Below, one piece after another: positions 62,301 to 64,000 of a DNA stretch of 64,000 bases. Where the stretch lies: positions 6,997,001-7,061,000 of the forward strand of contig NC_135258.1 in the NCBI RefSeq assembly GCF_964204865.1. Reading direction: 5' to 3'. Within the stretch, counting starts at the first letter, position 1. The number at the start of each line of letters is the position of its first letter. The DNA comes from Styela clava. Its lineage: Eukaryota; Chordata; Ascidiacea; Stolidobranchia; Styelidae. The notes under the pieces are model-generated. The model made no database searches and was not told the origin of the DNA. It was given only the letters and a program-made list of their open reading frames with translations. The position numbers and the translations under genes are program-made.

Positions 62301-63745
62301 TATAATCTAATTATTATTTTGCGATTTTTTTCATTATCTGCTTCTCAACTCAGCAAACTAGGTGTCGCTGACAAGATGACTTTGGCAATCTTTCGCGCCC
62401 CCGTCAATTGCGGAAATATTGTATATCTGTTTTTTAAATTAACCTTTTATTATATTTTTTCAATTGTGTCATTACTAGGGCTGGGAATTTCTGGGAAAAC
62501 ACTTTAACCGTTAACCGGGTAAAATTAACCGGTTAACCGCCGCGTGACGTTTGAAGTAATAATTTATAATTTCAGCTTGTTACGTCACAATGCTTATGAA
62601 GCAATTTTTGCGTGTTCTTATCCCGGTATCGCTTATTAAAATTATTCACGAATCAAGATTGTTTCATGATTGCTCTTCTGTAAGAGATAGGCAGCGTGGT
62701 TCGGGCGTGTGGAAGTATTTTAGAAAACCTGATTCCGTTGTTAAACGTCATTTATGTGACAAATTATCAGTGTTCGATGTGCAAATTTTACTTCGAGATA
62801 TATATCACATAAAGAAAAACGGCATCAACTGCGCACTTGTTGTATGACATTGAATATCCGATTTTGCAATGAAATTGTGAACAATATATTTCGAAATCGA
62901 CCGAAAACTGATTCTGAATTCATCATTGTCAAATTTTCATAATCAGCAATCTTGGTCCTTACATTATTGGTCCTTACATTATCCACATTTATTGAGTCCT
63001 TACACACACAGTTAGTAATATTCTTTTGAATTAAATGCCACAAGAGATAAACTTGCGATGACGTAATCATATTTGAAGAAATTGTACGGTATGAAGATGA
63101 TTTGTACGTGAGATGTCAGTTAACGGTTAAAATAAATCGTAACCGTTAACCATATGAAATCGGTTAACCGGTTAACCATTCCCAGCCCTAGTCATTACAA
63201 TATTTCATGCACGACTAAATAAATATCTGAATCTATTGTTGTAATTCATTGCTTCGTTATTCTTTGCAACTAGACCACTCAATAACCCTTGAGATTTATA
63301 ATGAGTAGTTCAAGTAAACTTCGATTTTCCTTAATTAATCAATGAAGTGTTAGAATAGGAAAAGCAATAATTGAAGTTGCTATTAATTACATGGATATAA
63401 TTGGCAGATTTATAATGAGTAGTTCAAGTAAACTTCGATTTTCCTTAATTAATCAATGAAGTGTTAAAATAGGAAAAGCAATAATTGAAGTTGCTATTAA
63501 TTACATGGATATAATTGGCAGTGAGTAATTTGACTGTGTGTCACACTTGACATACCTGATAAAACTATTGGAGAGAATTTGATATCTGAAACAGTTCATG
63601 TGAGCTGTTTAAATTTTAAAGTACAGTCATTTATAATTTGTGATAATAATTTAATGTTATTGTTTCAGATTTGAAAACAGGACAAGAAACCACAATAGAT
63701 GTTGCAGTGAAACAACTGAGAGATCAATGTGAACCACAAGAACAG
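50351..63745 (+). CDS. Eph: Eph receptor tyrosine kinase (5' part, truncated by window end)
   Basis: Eighteen exons give 782 codons in one frame: 50351-50417, 50963-51045, 51851-51980, 52626-52695, 53729-53837, 54715-54799, 55351-55496, 55693-55928, 56145-56282, 57327-57436, 57753-57863, 58386-58609, 59411-59578, 60175-60358, 60793-60926, 61455-61578, 61915-62064, 63669-63745. The protein is a single-pass receptor for membrane-bound ephrins. Order: signal peptide 1-20; ephrin-binding domain about 24-228 (GYQVCQINI, ETFSVYYRL, IMDAGACISLMGVRIYHK); Cys-rich EGF-like region about 232-375 (CQCKPGYQPD, CTICPVHSNT, CQCDSGYF); two fibronectin III domains about 378-640; membrane span about 652-673; juxtamembrane RTYIDP; kinase glycine loop GCGEFGEV (741-748) and VAVK with the ATP lysine at 771. 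The stretch to that lysine is about 120 residues longer than in vertebrate Ephs because of polar linkers between the FN3 domains. The rest of the kinase, SAM and PDZ tail lie beyond the window. Confidence 0.9.
53863..54230. mobile_element. hAT MITE in intron 5 of Eph
   Basis: CAGGGGTGTGCAACTTTTAA at the left, with GGTGAAACCGCGGGTCGC just inside, faces GGCCCGCGGGCCGCAGGTTTCACCACCCTA at the right. The GC-rich subterminal blocks pair as inverted repeats. The target duplication is not clear. It belongs to the same style as 22735-22780 and 9691-11378. Confidence 0.65.
56460..56640 (-). repeat. Dispersed repeat, copy 1 (intron 9 of Eph)
   Basis: In reverse complement this stretch matches 63773-63900: AGGATAGGATAG, then CCCTGGGGGAGAG, ACGGCTTAGGCATATGG, and GGGTATGGGATTAGCT. 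The other copy is in the opposite orientation. Nature unknown; SINE-like by size. Confidence 0.6.
58010..58250. repeat. tRNA-like SINE fragment in intron 11 of Eph
   Basis: CCCATCAGTGGTTGAAG...CGGGTTCAAATCTCATGC contains a good B-box (GGGTTCAAATC) about 50 bp after an A-box-like TGGTTGAAGTT. It is followed by an unrelated body with GGGTGTAATAATTTGGATAGG. The latter phrase recurs near 60710-60730 (GGGTGTATTGAATTGGATAGG), supporting a dispersed SINE. Confidence 0.45.
58721..58922. mobile_element. Degraded member of the CCAAGATGGCGGAC MITE family
   Basis: CTGGAGGTATGTGTACCAATATGG at the left and TGGTACACGCACTACAGGAGTACCG at the right flank GAATAAAATTAGGGCCTAACCCTAACC. The interior phrase matches the copy at 28154-28390. 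Intron 12 of Eph. Confidence 0.6.
60109..60126. repeat. (CT)n microsatellite
   Basis: About nine CT repeats in intron 13 of Eph directly after AATAAATAAA, possibly the tail of a short retroposon. Confidence 0.7.
61675..61857. mobile_element. Possible hAT MITE in intron 16 of Eph
   Basis: A stretch 61683-61849 ending GCGCACCCCTG is flanked by ATCTAAAG and TTCTAAAG (7 of 8). The right end resembles hAT termini (CAGGGGTGCGCAAC in complement) but the left end does not match it well. Confidence 0.4.
62468..63198. mobile_element. hAT element with GGTTAACC termini in intron 17 of Eph
   Basis: The element is 62476-63190. TAGGGCTGGGAATTT and ATTCCCAGCCCTA are inverted ends, with AACCGGTTAACC repeats inside both. 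A perfect duplication GTCATTAC flanks it (62468-62475 and 63191-63198). An internal 85-codon frame (62590-62847) includes GSGVWKYFRKPDSVVKRHLC, which loosely recalls a BED zinc finger but lacks a full cysteine/histidine set. It separates the glycine-loop exon from the VAVK exon. Confidence 0.88.
63292..63521. repeat. 114-bp tandem duplication in intron 17 of Eph
   Basis: Two near-identical 114-bp units (63292-63405 and 63406-63521) with AGATTTATAATGAGTAG at the start of each. They differ by about one base, so the duplication is recent or is an assembly artefact. Confidence 0.85.
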
Positions 63746-63772
63746 GTTCGTTTAAATTATATACTGCACAAG

Positions 63773-64000
63773 AAGTAGGATAGGATAGGATTTACATATT
63801 TATCCCTGGGGAGAAGAAAGCCGATAAGACGGCTTATCCATATGGCAAACCCTGGCCTGTCGTCCGGTTACCATTCCAAGTCGGGTATGGGATTAGTTAT
63901 ATTGTTTGTTTTCGGAAGCATGGACTTGGTGGTGGAGGAAGCCGTAACCGACCAGCGGTTACGTGAACCACCCAACGACGGCGAGGAGTCCAGCAATCCT
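63773..64000 (+). repeat. Dispersed repeat, copy 2 (Eph intron, runs off the window)
   Basis: Begins with GGATAGGATAGGATTTACA and continues through CCCTGGGGAGAAG, GACGGCTTATCCATATGG and GGGTATGGGATTAG. It matches the inverse copy at 56460-56640. The distal part (GGTGGTGGAGGAAGCC..., AACGACGGCGAGG) is GC-richer and not represented in copy 1. Confidence 0.6.

Overview
The window is eukaryotic and most resembles the genome of an invertebrate chordate, probably an ascidian of the Ciona kind. That is inference: it is AT-rich, has small exons with GT/AG introns of a few hundred bases to about 2 kb, carries an Eph receptor tyrosine kinase and C-type-lectin/CCP/WAP mosaic genes, and is packed with short hAT-type elements. 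No bacterial features are present. Genes were rebuilt by joining exons on splice signals, intron phase and domain logic.

Layout. (1) 1-2100, minus: exons 1-3 of a C-type lectin-like type II membrane gene (copy A), cut by the left edge, followed by a dead LINE reverse transcriptase. (2) 5.8-11.4 kb: two nests of DNA transposons. A hAT with an intact 8-bp target duplication contains a second DDE element encoding a frameshifted transposase, and a second hAT contains a smaller hAT. (3) 14.5-21.1 kb, plus: a complete 13-exon gene for a secreted mosaic protein with signal peptide, C-type lectin-like domain (CTLD), three CCP/sushi domains, a WAP domain and two cysteine-rich repeats. (4) 24.2-45.8 kb: a large inverted duplication. 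The minus arm carries lectin gene B (complete, 6 exons). The plus arm carries lectin gene C (complete), whose second exon has been amplified into four tandem units of about 800 bp. The spacer holds a LINE fragment, a tRNA-Trp-like sequence and a hAT transposase remnant. (5) 44.5-49.1 kb: hAT elements and fold-back repeats. (6) 50.35-63.75 kb, plus: an Eph receptor gene running off the right edge. Eighteen exons reach from the signal peptide to the catalytic lysine strand of the kinase.

The genes do not form an operon or an obvious pathway. The three lectin copies are one expanding surface-receptor family. The mosaic gene between copies A and B is a plausible secreted recognition or defence protein, and Eph is a conserved developmental receptor. 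Repeat presence and absence gives an order of events: A and B share a LINE-tail insertion missing from C, and B keeps the empty site of a hAT present in C. So the B/C inverted duplication came first, the A/B copy later, and the exon amplification and several insertions in C are lineage-specific.
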